From Polaribacter vadi (GTDB taxonomy: Bacteria > Bacteroidota > Bacteroidia > Flavobacteriales > Flavobacteriaceae), in contig NZ_JAHKQL010000016.1 in the NCBI RefSeq assembly GCF_018861005.1, forward strand, positions 248,001 to 312,000: a stretch of 64,000 nt of DNA, in the 5' to 3' direction. Each line of letters opens with the position of its first letter. The stretch's first letter is position 1. The notes under the pieces are model-generated. The model was not told the origin of the DNA. It was given only the letters and a program-made list of their open reading frames with translations, and did not search any database. Shown in pieces: positions 17,480 to 26,864 of this stretch. Position numbers and translations under genes: made by a program.

Positions 17480-17487
17480 TATGTTTG
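17480..17487 (+). promoter_or_regulatory. -7 box of the DUF3108 gene
   Basis: TATGTTTG, 6 nt before the ATG at 17494; it overlaps the alternative TTG at 17485, which excludes that start. Confidence 0.5.
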
Positions 17488-17493
17488 ATTTAT

Positions 17494-18261
17494 ATGAAAA
17501 AGTATATTCTTTTATTATTCGTTTTATTTTTTACCACAATAACTTTTTGTCAAGAAAAACCTGTTGCCTTTAAAAGTGGAGAATGGTTGCGTTATAAAAT
17601 GAGCTACAGTGGTTTTCTAAGAGCGGGGTCAGCAATTTTAGAAGTAGAAGAAAAAGAATTTAATGGTAAAAAAGTATTTCATACCAAAGGTACAGGTTGG
17701 ACTTCTGGAATGATTAAATGGTTTTTTGAAGTAGATGATAAGTACGAATCTTTTTTTGATAAAGATTCTGTTAAACCCTATTTATTTAAAAGAAAAATTG
17801 ATGAGGGTGGTTATAAAAAACACAGAATAACTGCTTTTAATTACGATTATAATACTGCTTATATTCAGGATTTTTCTTTGCAAAAAGATACTACAGTTGC
17901 ATTTTCTAAAGTACAAGATATGCTGTCTTCGTTTTATTATTTAAGAAATAAAGACGTATCAAAATTAAAAAATGGAGATGAAATTAAATTGGATATGTTT
18001 ATGGATTCTCAAATTTATCCTTTTAAGTTACGTTTTTTAGGTCGTGAGGTTTTAAAAACTAAGTTTGGTAAAGTAAAAACATTAATTTTTAGGCCTTTAG
18101 TGCAATCAGGTAGGGTTTTTAAAGCTCAAGAAAGTGTAACGATTTGGATTACTGATGATTTTAATAAAATACCTATTAAAATGAAAGCAGATTTAGCTGT
18201 GGGATCTTTAAGAGCAGAATTAGAACAATATAAAGGTTTAGCCAATGATTTTGGAAAATAG
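17494..18261 (+). CDS. DUF3108 domain protein, exported
   Basis: 255 residues with a signal peptide (cut after about residue 19, TFCQ) and a DUF3108-type beta-rich domain marked by KSGEWLRYKMSYSGFLRAG and FKVDDKYESFFD-like strands. Members are predicted periplasmic or outer-membrane proteins of unknown role. It is convergent with the degenerate M23 gene, 11 nt apart. Regulation appears to be from its own -7 box. Confidence 0.85.
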   Translation: MKKYILLLFVLFFTTITFCQEKPVAFKSGEWLRYKMSYSGFLRAGSAILEVEEKEFNGKKVFHTKGTGWTSGMIKWFFEVDDKYESFFDKDSVKPYLFKRKIDEGGYKKHRITAFNYDYNTAYIQDFSLQKDTTVAFSKVQDMLSSFYYLRNKDVSKLKNGDEIKLDMFMDSQIYPFKLRFLGREVLKTKFGKVKTLIFRPLVQSGRVFKAQESVTIWITDDFNKIPIKMKADLAVGSLRAELEQYKGLANDFGK

Positions 18262-18272
18262 AATTAGAAAAT

Positions 18273-19226
18273 CTACCTCTTTTTAATAAGCAAACCATTC
18301 TTTTTCCATTTTCTTTTTTCTCTTTTTGTCATTTCTAATTCAATAATTGTATTGTCAAAAGATCCTGTGTAAAATGTATTTGCTTCAAGTTTTGTGCTGT
18401 TACCATCTAAAGTGTAGAAATAAGGATTTATATAGGAATATAAATGTGTTCTATTTTTTAAATTTTCGTCTTTTCTTTTGTTAAAGTCATAATTCAAGAT
18501 TTTTTTATCTAAATAATAAATTGATAATCTAACTTGACTGTTTTCAGCAGAATCATAAGAACCTGCTAGTGCAATAGGTGTAGAAGGATAAACGATATCT
18601 CCCACATTTACCATAATACTATTTTCTTTTAAAACACTATAAGTAGCTATAGTTCCATCTTTATGTTCTATTTTAATAGAATTGGATTTAGATTTATAGC
18701 CATATTTTTTTGTATTATCTGATTTTTCTTCATCAGAAACACTAAGAACTACACCTTTTCTTATAGCTAAAACAGTATCATTAAGTTTTGTTAAGAATTG
18801 CCATGGTTTCCAGTTTTTAGGTGCTGAATTCCCGAATTTTTTCCCTAAAAAATTAAGATTACGTACTTTAACTTTTTCGCCTTTTTTAAAAGGTAAAATA
18901 TACTTAAAAGTTTCTTCTGGTTCAGATTTTACATCACCATAAAATATTTTAGATCTATAAGAAAAATTAATGTTTTCATCACTATTTAAGGGGTTTAGCG
19001 TGTAAATTTGACCACCATAACCTTTTAAAGTTTTCTTTATTACACTTGCAGAAGCATTTTCTAAGTTCGTAAAAGTTAAAATTATTAAAACACTTCCAGG
19101 AACATCAGAAGAATAATTAAATGTAATGGATTTGTCATCGTTTCTTTTGTAACTAATACTTTGAGAAAAAATAAAGTTATAACATAAAAAACAAAGGAAA
19201 GTAAGATATATTTTTTTTGATTTCAT
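18273..19226 (-). CDS. Catalytically degenerate LytM/M23-like exported protein
   Basis: 317 residues with a signal peptide (to about FSQ, residue 22). Residues about 135-255 keep the M23 frame: a VLAIRKGVVLSV strand, IKIEHKDGTIATYSVL and VNVGDIVYPSTPIALAGS all align by eye with active domains. But the HxxxD zinc motif is missing, the catalytic His of the YxHL position is Ser (TYSVL), and the HLHFE motif is replaced by VRLSIYY. It is therefore a likely pseudo-peptidase, perhaps an amidase activator like EnvC or NlpD. It is divergent from an M23 lipoprotein. Confidence 0.8.
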   Translation of the reverse strand: MKSKKIYLTFLCFLCYNFIFSQSISYKRNDDKSITFNYSSDVPGSVLIILTFTNLENASASVIKKTLKGYGGQIYTLNPLNSDENINFSYRSKIFYGDVKSEPEETFKYILPFKKGEKVKVRNLNFLGKKFGNSAPKNWKPWQFLTKLNDTVLAIRKGVVLSVSDEEKSDNTKKYGYKSKSNSIKIEHKDGTIATYSVLKENSIMVNVGDIVYPSTPIALAGSYDSAENSQVRLSIYYLDKKILNYDFNKRKDENLKNRTHLYSYINPYFYTLDGNSTKLEANTFYTGSFDNTIIELEMTKREKRKWKKNGLLIKKR

Positions 19227-19308
19227 TTTTAGTAATTTTTTTACTAAAGTAATAAAAATCGTTTTCGGAAGTTATTCTTTTAGATTAAAAAGGAATCATT
19301 TTTATTTG

Positions 19309-19316
19309 TACTTTTG
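19309..19316 (+). promoter_or_regulatory. -7 box of the M23 lipoprotein gene
   Basis: TACTTTTG, a full TAnnTTTG match, 27 nt before the TTG start codon. Confidence 0.5.
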
Positions 19317-19343
19317 ATTCTTATCTAAAACAGCATATTTTTC

Positions 19344-20612
19344 TTGAAAAAAGTATTCATCCTTTTCGCCCTTATTATATCATTTTTATCTTGTAAAAAA
19401 GAAGAAGTAAAACCAGTTGTAATTGTAAAAGAAGAACCAAAACCAGTTATTAAATTTGGTTATAATGTAGATGATTATAAAGTGATTCATGATACCATTA
19501 AAAGTGGAGAAAGTTTTGGGATAATTTTAGACAGGCATCATGTAATGTATCCTAAAATTAACCAAATTGCAGCTGTTGTAAAAGACACTTTTGATGTAAG
19601 AAGAGTGCGTGCAGGCAAACCTTACACAATTTTAGCAAGCAAAGATTCTACAGAAAAAGCACAGGTATTTATTTATAAGCACGATAAAATAAACGCTACA
19701 ATTTTAGATTTTAAAGATTCGTTAATTACTGCAAAACAATACCAAAAACCAATTAAAATAGTAGAAAAAGTAGCAAATGGTGTAATCAGTGCTAATTTTA
19801 CGTATTCTATGGATAGTTTAGGTTTAAAACCAAATTTAACTTATAAAGTTGCAGATATTTACGCTTGGACCTTAGATTTTTTAAGATTACAAAAAGGCGA
19901 TAAGTTTAAAATAGTTTACGAAGAAAAATTTATAGACGATTCTACTTTTGCTGGCTATGGTAAAGTAAAATCAGCGGTTTTTAATCACAATGGAAGAGAT
20001 TTATACGCTTTTCGATTCTTGGCAGATTCTACATTAAACATTCACGAATATTATGATGAAAATGCAAAGATGTTAAGAAGTCAGTTTTTAAAATCTCCTA
20101 TAAAGTTTCAATACAGAATATCATCAAGATATAACTTAAGAAGAAGAATTGCTTATTATGGTAATAAAATAAAACCACACAGAGGTACAGATTTTGCTGC
20201 AAAAATAGGTACACCAATTATAGCTACAGCAAGTGGTACTGTTGTAGAATCTACAAGAAGAGGTGGTAATGGAAAATTTGTAAAAATTAAACACAACAGC
20301 ACTTATTCTACTCAGTATTTACACATGAGTAATCAAGCAGTAAAAAAAGGGCAATATGTAAAACAAGGTGATGTTATTGGTTATGTAGGTATGACAGGTA
20401 ATACTGGAGGTCCACACGTTTGCTATCGTTTCTGGAAATATGGTAAACAAGTAGATCCGTTAAGAGAAAAATTACCAGCAGCAGAACCAATGAAAAAAGA
20501 GGTGAAACCAGCCTTTTTTGATTACATAAAAATGTTAAAATATCAATTAGATTATAAAAGGGTTCCTGTACAAGAACCAGAAGTAGTTAAAGAAATAATA
20601 GCACAAAATTAA
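19344..20612 (+). CDS. M23-family lipoprotein peptidase with HxC in place of HxH
   Basis: 422 residues from a TTG start; no ATG lies near. The lipobox LSCK (Cys 17) follows a hydrophobic stretch, so it is a membrane-anchored lipoprotein. The N-terminal half contains an OapA/LysM-like region (about 50-270). The M23 domain (about 285-385) has HRGTD and YLHM, but the last motif is GPHVCYRF: the second His of HxH, normally a zinc ligand, is Cys. Cys can bind zinc, so activity is possible. I believe this variant is common in Bacteroidota. pgi starts 4 nt later. Confidence 0.88.
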   Translation: MKKVFILFALIISFLSCKKEEVKPVVIVKEEPKPVIKFGYNVDDYKVIHDTIKSGESFGIILDRHHVMYPKINQIAAVVKDTFDVRRVRAGKPYTILASKDSTEKAQVFIYKHDKINATILDFKDSLITAKQYQKPIKIVEKVANGVISANFTYSMDSLGLKPNLTYKVADIYAWTLDFLRLQKGDKFKIVYEEKFIDDSTFAGYGKVKSAVFNHNGRDLYAFRFLADSTLNIHEYYDENAKMLRSQFLKSPIKFQYRISSRYNLRRRIAYYGNKIKPHRGTDFAAKIGTPIIATASGTVVESTRRGGNGKFVKIKHNSTYSTQYLHMSNQAVKKGQYVKQGDVIGYVGMTGNTGGPHVCYRFWKYGKQVDPLREKLPAAEPMKKEVKPAFFDYIKMLKYQLDYKRVPVQEPEVVKEIIAQN

Positions 20613-20616
20613 AAAA

Positions 20617-22182
20617 ATGGCTTTACCAAACAACAATCCAACAAAGACAGTTTCGTGGCAAAAACTTACAAATCATTTTAATGATATTAAAAACATCACC
20701 ATAAAAGATTTGTATAAAGATGAAAATAGAGTATCAGATTTTTCTTTAGAATTCGATGATTTATTAGTAGATTTTTCTAAAAATAGAATTACAAAAGAAA
20801 CTATTGATTTATTAGTAGAATTGGCTAAAGAAGTTGGTTTAAAAGAAGCAATCGAATGTCAGTTTAATGGAGAAGAAATCAATGTTACAGAGGGTAGAGC
20901 AGTTATGCATACTGCTTTAAGAAGCACTTCTGATGAACCAGTTTTGGTTGAAGGTAAAAATATAAAACCACAAATACAAACCGCATTAAGAAAAATTAAA
21001 AGTTTTTCTAACAAAGTAATTTCTGGTAAATGGAAAGGGTATACAGGTAAATCTATTACAGATGTTGTAAATATTGGTATTGGTGGTTCTGATTTAGGCC
21101 CAGATATGATTGTTGAATCTTTAAAGTTCTACAAAAATCAATTAAATACACACTTTGTATCTAATGTAGATGGAGATCATGTATCAGAAATTATAAAAAA
21201 CTTAAATCCAGAAACTACACTTTTTGTAATTGTGTCAAAAACATTTACAACACAAGAAACAATATCTAATGCAGAAACTATTAAGAATTGGTTTTTAAAA
21301 TCTGCTACTATTTTTGATATTCCTAAACACTTTGTAGCAGTTTCTACAAATTTAGAAGCAGTAGATAGTTTTGGTATTGATAAAAATAATGTTTTCCCAA
21401 TGTGGAACTGGGTTGGTGGTCGTTTTTCTTTATGGTCTGCAGTAGGTTTATCAATTAGTTTATCTGTTGGTTTTGATAATTACAGAGCTTTATTAGATGG
21501 TGCAGAAGAAATGGATATTCATTTTAGAAATGAAGAATTTGAGAATAATGTTCCTGTAATTTTAGCTTTAATCAGCATTTGGTACAATAATTTTTATTTA
21601 GCAGAAACAGAAGCAGTTTTACCATATTCTCAATACTTAAAGAAACTACCAGATTATTTACAGCAGGCAGTTATGGAAAGTAATGGTAAAGGTGTAGATA
21701 GAAATGGCGATAAAATAGATTACCAAACAGGTACAATTGTTTGGGGTAGTACAGGTACAAATATGCAACATGCATTTATGCAATTGGTACACCAAGGTAC
21801 AAAGTTAATTCCTGCAGATTTTATTGGTTATAAAGAGTCATTATATGGTTTGTCTGATCATCATAAAAAATTAATGGCAAATTACTATGGGCAAATGGAA
21901 GCTTTGGCTTTTGGTAAAACAAAAGAAGAGGTGCATTTAGAATTGCAATTTTCTGGTGATGAAGATAAAATTAACAAACTACTTCCTTTTAAAGTTTTTG
22001 AAGGTAATAGACCAAGTAATGCAATACTTTTCGATAAACTTACACCTAAGTCTTTAGGGAAGTTAGTTGCCTTATATGAACATAAGATTTACGCACAAGG
22101 AATTTTATGGAATATCTATAGTTATGACCAGTTTGGAGTTGAATTAGGTAAGGAATTAGCTAAAAAACTTTTAGGTAAATAA
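20617..22182 (+). CDS. pgi: Glucose-6-phosphate isomerase
   Basis: Interconverts glucose 6-phosphate and fructose 6-phosphate in glycolysis and gluconeogenesis. Family signatures are visible: VNIGIGGSDLGPDM (about residues 147-160), VSKTFTTQET (about 206-215) with the phosphate-binding Ser/Thr, the catalytic Glu region YSQYLKKLPDYLQQAVMESNGK, and GSTGTNMQHAFMQL. Its 521 residues are slightly short against the 549 of E. coli. It lies 4 nt after the M23 lipoprotein gene, so they are probably co-transcribed, and a strong terminator follows. Confidence 0.96.
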   Translation: MALPNNNPTKTVSWQKLTNHFNDIKNITIKDLYKDENRVSDFSLEFDDLLVDFSKNRITKETIDLLVELAKEVGLKEAIECQFNGEEINVTEGRAVMHTALRSTSDEPVLVEGKNIKPQIQTALRKIKSFSNKVISGKWKGYTGKSITDVVNIGIGGSDLGPDMIVESLKFYKNQLNTHFVSNVDGDHVSEIIKNLNPETTLFVIVSKTFTTQETISNAETIKNWFLKSATIFDIPKHFVAVSTNLEAVDSFGIDKNNVFPMWNWVGGRFSLWSAVGLSISLSVGFDNYRALLDGAEEMDIHFRNEEFENNVPVILALISIWYNNFYLAETEAVLPYSQYLKKLPDYLQQAVMESNGKGVDRNGDKIDYQTGTIVWGSTGTNMQHAFMQLVHQGTKLIPADFIGYKESLYGLSDHHKKLMANYYGQMEALAFGKTKEEVHLELQFSGDEDKINKLLPFKVFEGNRPSNAILFDKLTPKSLGKLVALYEHKIYAQGILWNIYSYDQFGVELGKELAKKLLGK

Positions 22183-22249
22183 AAAGAGGGCATACTTTTT
22201 AAGATTTTGTTAATTTTTTAACATAAAAAATTAACAATTACCAATAATT

Positions 22250-22298
22250 AAAAAAGCGATTAAAACACTGTTTATTAGTGTCTTAATCGCTTTTTTTT
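22250..22298 (+). terminator. Terminator after pgi
   Basis: AAAAAGCGATTAA pairs with TTAATCGCTTTTT, with the further inner pair ACACTG / TAGTGT, and ends in a run of eight T. Confidence 0.9.
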
Positions 22299-22313
22299 AC
22301 TAAGATAATACCT

Positions 22314-22321
22314 TAAATTTG
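22314..22321 (+). promoter_or_regulatory. Possible -7 box of the TonB receptor gene
   Basis: TAAATTTG, 81 nt before the ATG. A weaker CAATTTTG box lies closer, at about 22370, so which one is used is uncertain. Confidence 0.4.
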
Positions 22322-22402
22322 TGTTAAATGTTAATCTTAAATTAACATTAGAATGCAAAGAAAAATTCAATTTTGCAAAACATTTAATAAACAAATTAAA
22401 CA

Positions 22403-24940
22403 ATGAGAAATTTTAAAAACTTATTATTCGTAGCTTTACTTTTAGTGTCTGCTACAATTCTAGGACAAACTAAAATTACAGGAGTAATTGTTGATGAAAC
22501 AAACCAACCTTTACCTGGAGCAAGTGTTCTTGAAAAAGGAACAACAAATGGAGTGTCAACAGATTTTGATGGTAATTTTACATTAAACGCTAAATCTAAT
22601 GCAGGTACTCTTGTAATCTCTTTTATTGGTTACAAAACAAAAGAAGTATCGTTTACTTCAGCAAAAACAGAGCTAGGTACTATTAAATTAGTAGAAGATG
22701 CTATTTTAGATGAAATAGTTTTAACAGCTACATCTTTTGCAATTGGTAGAAAAACTCCTGTTGCAGTTTCTACTGTAAAATCTGCAGATATTGAAGCTAA
22801 ATTAGGTCTTCAAGAATTTCCAGAAATTTTAAAATCAACTCCTGGTGTATATGCTACTAAATCTGGTGGTGGTTATGGAGATGGAGAAATTAATTTACGT
22901 GGATTTAGAACTCAGAATATTGCTGTAATGATTAACGGTATTCCAGTTAATGATATGGAAAACGGAGCTGTTTATTGGTCTAACTGGGCTGGTTTATCAG
23001 ATGTAACTTCTGCAATGCAAGTACAAAGAGGTTTAGGAGCATCTAAAGTTGCTGTACCATCTATTGGAGGTACAATTAACATTATCTCTAAATCTACAGA
23101 TGCTACTAAAGGTGGTTCTATAATGATGAGTACTGGTAATGATGGTTATCAAAAATATGGTATGACATTATCTACAGGTTTAATGGATAATGGATTTGCT
23201 GTTACTGCTTCTGCTTCAAAAATTTCTGGAGAAGGATATGTAAACGGATTACAATTTGAAGGTTTTAACTATTTTTTAAATGTTTCTAACCAAGTTAACG
23301 ATAGTCATAAATTATCTTTCAATGCAATTGGTACAATACAAGAACATGGTCAAAGGTTTAATAGAAGAACTATAGAACAATATAGAGCAACAGAACAAGG
23401 TGGTCAGAGATTTAATCCAGATTGGGGTTTTAGAAATGGTAAGATAGAAAACTCTTCTTTTAATTTTTATCATAAACCACAGATTTCTTTAAATCATGAT
23501 TGGATTATTTCTGATGCTACATTTTTAACCACTTCTGCATATGTTTCTTTTGGATCAGGAGGAGGAAGAAGAACTCAAGGTACTAAGTTTGCAAATGATT
23601 CTTACAGATTAGGAGATATTGATCAACCAATTGATTTTGATCAAATAGTTGATGAAAATATTGCAAATGGAGCAAATGGTGCAACAGATATTTTTGCAGC
23701 TTCTAAAAACTCTCACGAATGGTATGGTGTTTTATCCACATTAAAAACTGATTTATCAGAAACTTTAACATTCTCAGGTGGTCTTGATGCAAGATATTAT
23801 ATAGGTTCTCACTGGTATGAAGTTACAGATCTTTTAGGTGGTGAATACTACTATAACTCAGATTTAGATGAAAGAACAGGAGGTCAAGCTTTAAAAGTAG
23901 GAGATCGTTTTAATAAAGATTACGATGGTAAAGTTGGTAGATATGGTGTATTTGGTCAGTTAGAATATAGTAAAGACGATTTATCTTTATTCGTTTCTTC
24001 TTCTGTGTCAAACTCAATATATAGCAAAGTAGACAGAATGTCTTTTGGTGATGAAACAAGAGAATCAGAAACTGCTAATTTTTATGGATACAGTATTAAA
24101 GGAGGGGCAAATTACAACTACTCAGATACACAAAACGTATTTGCAAATATTGGTTACTTCTCAAGAGCACCTATTGCAGACAACGTATTTAACAGCGATT
24201 ACGATGTAGATTTATACGAAGGAGCTTTAAACGAAAAAGTATTTAGTGTAGAGTTAGGTTATGGTTTTAAAACTCAAGTATTTTCTGCAAATGTTAACTT
24301 ATATCACACAGCTTGGATAGATAGATTTATGACATTTTCTTTACCAGGAGCAGATGGTGAGTTTATTACTTCTAACGTTACAGGATTAGATGCATTACAC
24401 CAAGGTTTAGAAATAGACTTCTTGTTTAAACCAATAGAAAAATTATCTATTACAGGTATGGCTTCTTTAGGTAACTGGAGATGGAAAGATAACGCGTCTG
24501 CAAGTACTTTTAATGAGACAACAGGTGAAATTATTGCAACATCAACAGTATATGCTAAAGATTTAAAAGTATCTGATGCTGCACAAACTACTTTTGCATT
24601 TGGTGTTCAGTATGATTTATTAGAAAGAACAAATATTTCTTTAGACTATAACTATGCAGGTGATAACTACGCTACTATGAATGTTACTTCAAGAACAGAT
24701 GAAGAAGATGCAGGTGTTGATACTTGGAAATTACCTAACTATCACTTATTTGATTTTGGTATTAGACATGGTTTCGAAATTGCAGGTTTACAATCTACAG
24801 TATCTGGTAATGTAAACAACATATTTAATGTAGAATATATTTCAGATGCTAATAACGGTTCTAATTCAAGCTATGATACTGCTCAAGTTTATTATGGTGC
24901 AGGAAGAACATTTAGTTTAGGATTAAAAGTTAAATTTTAG
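22403..24940 (+). CDS. TonB-dependent receptor with CarboxypepD-like N-terminus
   Basis: 845 residues: signal peptide (to about GQT, residue 22), a CarboxypepD_reg-like beta-sandwich (about 23-105: VIVDETNQPLPGASV), a plug domain (about 115-230: NLRGFRTQNIAVMINGIPVND, GGTINIIS) and a 22-strand-type outer-membrane barrel ending in LGLKVKF with the terminal Phe. It is predicted to import an unknown substrate using TonB energy. The next gene, 19 nt away, is a large lipoprotein that is likely its surface partner. No SusD homologue, sensor or enzyme lies beside it, so the substrate cannot be inferred. Confidence 0.92.
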   Translation: MRNFKNLLFVALLLVSATILGQTKITGVIVDETNQPLPGASVLEKGTTNGVSTDFDGNFTLNAKSNAGTLVISFIGYKTKEVSFTSAKTELGTIKLVEDAILDEIVLTATSFAIGRKTPVAVSTVKSADIEAKLGLQEFPEILKSTPGVYATKSGGGYGDGEINLRGFRTQNIAVMINGIPVNDMENGAVYWSNWAGLSDVTSAMQVQRGLGASKVAVPSIGGTINIISKSTDATKGGSIMMSTGNDGYQKYGMTLSTGLMDNGFAVTASASKISGEGYVNGLQFEGFNYFLNVSNQVNDSHKLSFNAIGTIQEHGQRFNRRTIEQYRATEQGGQRFNPDWGFRNGKIENSSFNFYHKPQISLNHDWIISDATFLTTSAYVSFGSGGGRRTQGTKFANDSYRLGDIDQPIDFDQIVDENIANGANGATDIFAASKNSHEWYGVLSTLKTDLSETLTFSGGLDARYYIGSHWYEVTDLLGGEYYYNSDLDERTGGQALKVGDRFNKDYDGKVGRYGVFGQLEYSKDDLSLFVSSSVSNSIYSKVDRMSFGDETRESETANFYGYSIKGGANYNYSDTQNVFANIGYFSRAPIADNVFNSDYDVDLYEGALNEKVFSVELGYGFKTQVFSANVNLYHTAWIDRFMTFSLPGADGEFITSNVTGLDALHQGLEIDFLFKPIEKLSITGMASLGNWRWKDNASASTFNETTGEIIATSTVYAKDLKVSDAAQTTFAFGVQYDLLERTNISLDYNYAGDNYATMNVTSRTDEEDAGVDTWKLPNYHLFDFGIRHGFEIAGLQSTVSGNVNNIFNVEYISDANNGSNSSYDTAQVYYGAGRTFSLGLKVKF

Positions 24941-24959
24941 ATAACAAATAATATACAAA

Positions 24960-26771
24960 ATGAAAAAAATACTTTTATTATTAACAGTTTTTTCAATGGT
25001 TTTCACTTCTTGTGATCCATTAGAAGATATCTATACAGAAGTAGATGCAGAATCTAATGCTGTAGTAGGAGACGTAGTTTATACATTAACCGATGATGAT
25101 TACGAAGAATTAGAATTATCTTATGGTAGTTTTAGCTCAGAAGATGATGCTAAAGCAGCTTTACCAGCGTTCTTAGCAGACAAATACCCAGTTTGGGGAA
25201 AAGGTTCTTCTGCATTAATCGAATATCAATTATATATTGGTAACGCTTTTGATTTAGATAATTATAATTTAGATCAAGATGATTATACTTTTAGTGGAAG
25301 TGATTTATTAGGTTTTGAATCTACTTCAACTCCATCAGATTATCTAGCAGATATCATTAGCGATAATTTTAGTTCTCCAAATGAAGGAGATTATGTAGCA
25401 GCTTCATATTTCCAATTCACTGGTTCAACTTACACAGTTACTCCTACAATTTCTTTTGATGAAAATTTTGATTATGGAACAACAGCAGGTGATTTAACAA
25501 CTATAAGTAGTGGTGATTGGGAAGCGCATTCAGGTGCTGGAAATGGTCCTATTGGATTTGATACAACTAGTTTATCAATGACAGATTATCCTTCTTCAGA
25601 TATAGGAGGATCTTTAACAGTTGATAGTTCTGGTTCTGAAGATGTAACAAGATATTTCACAGAAATATCTTCAGGAATTGTTTACGCAAGTACTTTAGTT
25701 AATTTAAGTGAAGTAAATGACGGAACGTATACTTTTCATTTAAGAGATAGCGATTTCGCAGTAGGATATGTAGCAAGAGTTGGTGCTAAAGATGATGGTT
25801 CTGGAAATATCTTGTTTGGTATTGGAGCAAGTTCAAGTACTTTAACTTACGGAACTACGCCTTACGCATTAAATACTACATATCTTTTAGTATCATCTTA
25901 TAATATTGAAAATGGTGAAGCTAACTTATATATTTTACCATCAGTAGAAACAACTCAACCAGTTACTCCAGAGGCTTCAAGTTCTGGTACTTCTGGAGCA
26001 ATTGTTTCTGGTGTTTCTATTCGTCAAGGTGGTGGAGGACCAACTGGTGTTTTTGATGGAATACGTATTGCAAATACTTGGTCTGCACTTATGACTAATG
26101 ATGTTTTAGCTGATGAAGTAGTTGGAGGTAAAGTTGAATCTAATGTAATATATACATTTGATGGTACTGATTGGGTTTTACCAACTAGTGATTATTATGC
26201 TGTTACAGAAGCAGATTTTACATCTATGGGAATTACGTCTTTTGGAAGTTCTACTTCTGCAGATGACTATTTACCAGCATTCTTAAATCTAAAATTTCCT
26301 TATGCACAAGAAGGTACAACTTTAGATGTAGTTTATGATTATGTTTCAAGTTCAAGTGGAGCTCAAGTTCGTGGAGATTTATATACAAAAGAATCAGGAG
26401 TTTGGTCTAGTTTCGAATCTACAATTACTGCATCTTTACAATTGGCACATGATGGTTCTTCTTGGGTACCAGATAATACAATTAAACACGAATTAAATGC
26501 AGATGATTATGCATTAATTATAAGTACTTATAAAACTGTAGCAGGTTATGAAACTTCAGTTCAAAACCTTGAAGCTTATGGTAATATTAGTACTTTTAAC
26601 TGGACAGAAGAGCAAATAGATGCTGCATTAAATACAGTTATAGTTAGCAATTATCCAGGTATGGAAGAAGGTCAAAAATTTGCAATTACTGTTTATGTAT
26701 ATGATGGTTCTTCTCATAACATAGTAATCAATTATATTTTAGAAGGTGGTGTTTACGTAAGAAACGACTAA
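24960..26771 (+). CDS. Lipoprotein with four copies of an unrecognised domain around a choice-of-anchor-like insert
   Basis: 603 residues with a lipobox TSC (Cys 18). I see four related units of about 55-90 residues at about 40-95, 100-155, 411-462 and 508-595. Each starts with a pattern like Y-x-L-x-x-x-D-Y, then a short variable part, then an LPAFL..KYP-like helix and a Y-x-x-Y strand; copies 1 and 3 match best (ALPAFLADKYP, YLPAFLNLKFP). Between units 2 and 3 lies a choice-of-anchor/laminin-G-like beta domain (about 165-395: ISFDENFDYG). It is paired with the TonB receptor 19 nt upstream, so a surface substrate-binding role is likely but unproven. It is not a SusD. Confidence 0.8.
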   Translation: MKKILLLLTVFSMVFTSCDPLEDIYTEVDAESNAVVGDVVYTLTDDDYEELELSYGSFSSEDDAKAALPAFLADKYPVWGKGSSALIEYQLYIGNAFDLDNYNLDQDDYTFSGSDLLGFESTSTPSDYLADIISDNFSSPNEGDYVAASYFQFTGSTYTVTPTISFDENFDYGTTAGDLTTISSGDWEAHSGAGNGPIGFDTTSLSMTDYPSSDIGGSLTVDSSGSEDVTRYFTEISSGIVYASTLVNLSEVNDGTYTFHLRDSDFAVGYVARVGAKDDGSGNILFGIGASSSTLTYGTTPYALNTTYLLVSSYNIENGEANLYILPSVETTQPVTPEASSSGTSGAIVSGVSIRQGGGGPTGVFDGIRIANTWSALMTNDVLADEVVGGKVESNVIYTFDGTDWVLPTSDYYAVTEADFTSMGITSFGSSTSADDYLPAFLNLKFPYAQEGTTLDVVYDYVSSSSGAQVRGDLYTKESGVWSSFESTITASLQLAHDGSSWVPDNTIKHELNADDYALIISTYKTVAGYETSVQNLEAYGNISTFNWTEEQIDAALNTVIVSNYPGMEEGQKFAITVYVYDGSSHNIVINYILEGGVYVRND

Positions 26772-26793
26772 TTCTTTAAATTATAAATATTTT

Positions 26794-26822
26794 AAAACCA
26801 CCTCAACAGAGGTGGTTTTTTT
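26794..26822 (+). terminator. Terminator after the receptor-lipoprotein operon
   Basis: AAAACCACCTC and GAGGTGGTTTT form an 11-bp stem with a 4-nt loop followed by T. Confidence 0.9.
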
Positions 26823-26835
26823 ATACATAAAATTG

Positions 26836-26843
26836 TAACTTTA
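26836..26843 (+). promoter_or_regulatory. Near-consensus -7 box of the lipid operon
   Basis: TAACTTTA, one base from TAnnTTTG, 21 nt before the ATG at 26865. Confidence 0.35.
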
Positions 26844-26864
26844 CAGCATTAAACGATACGTATT

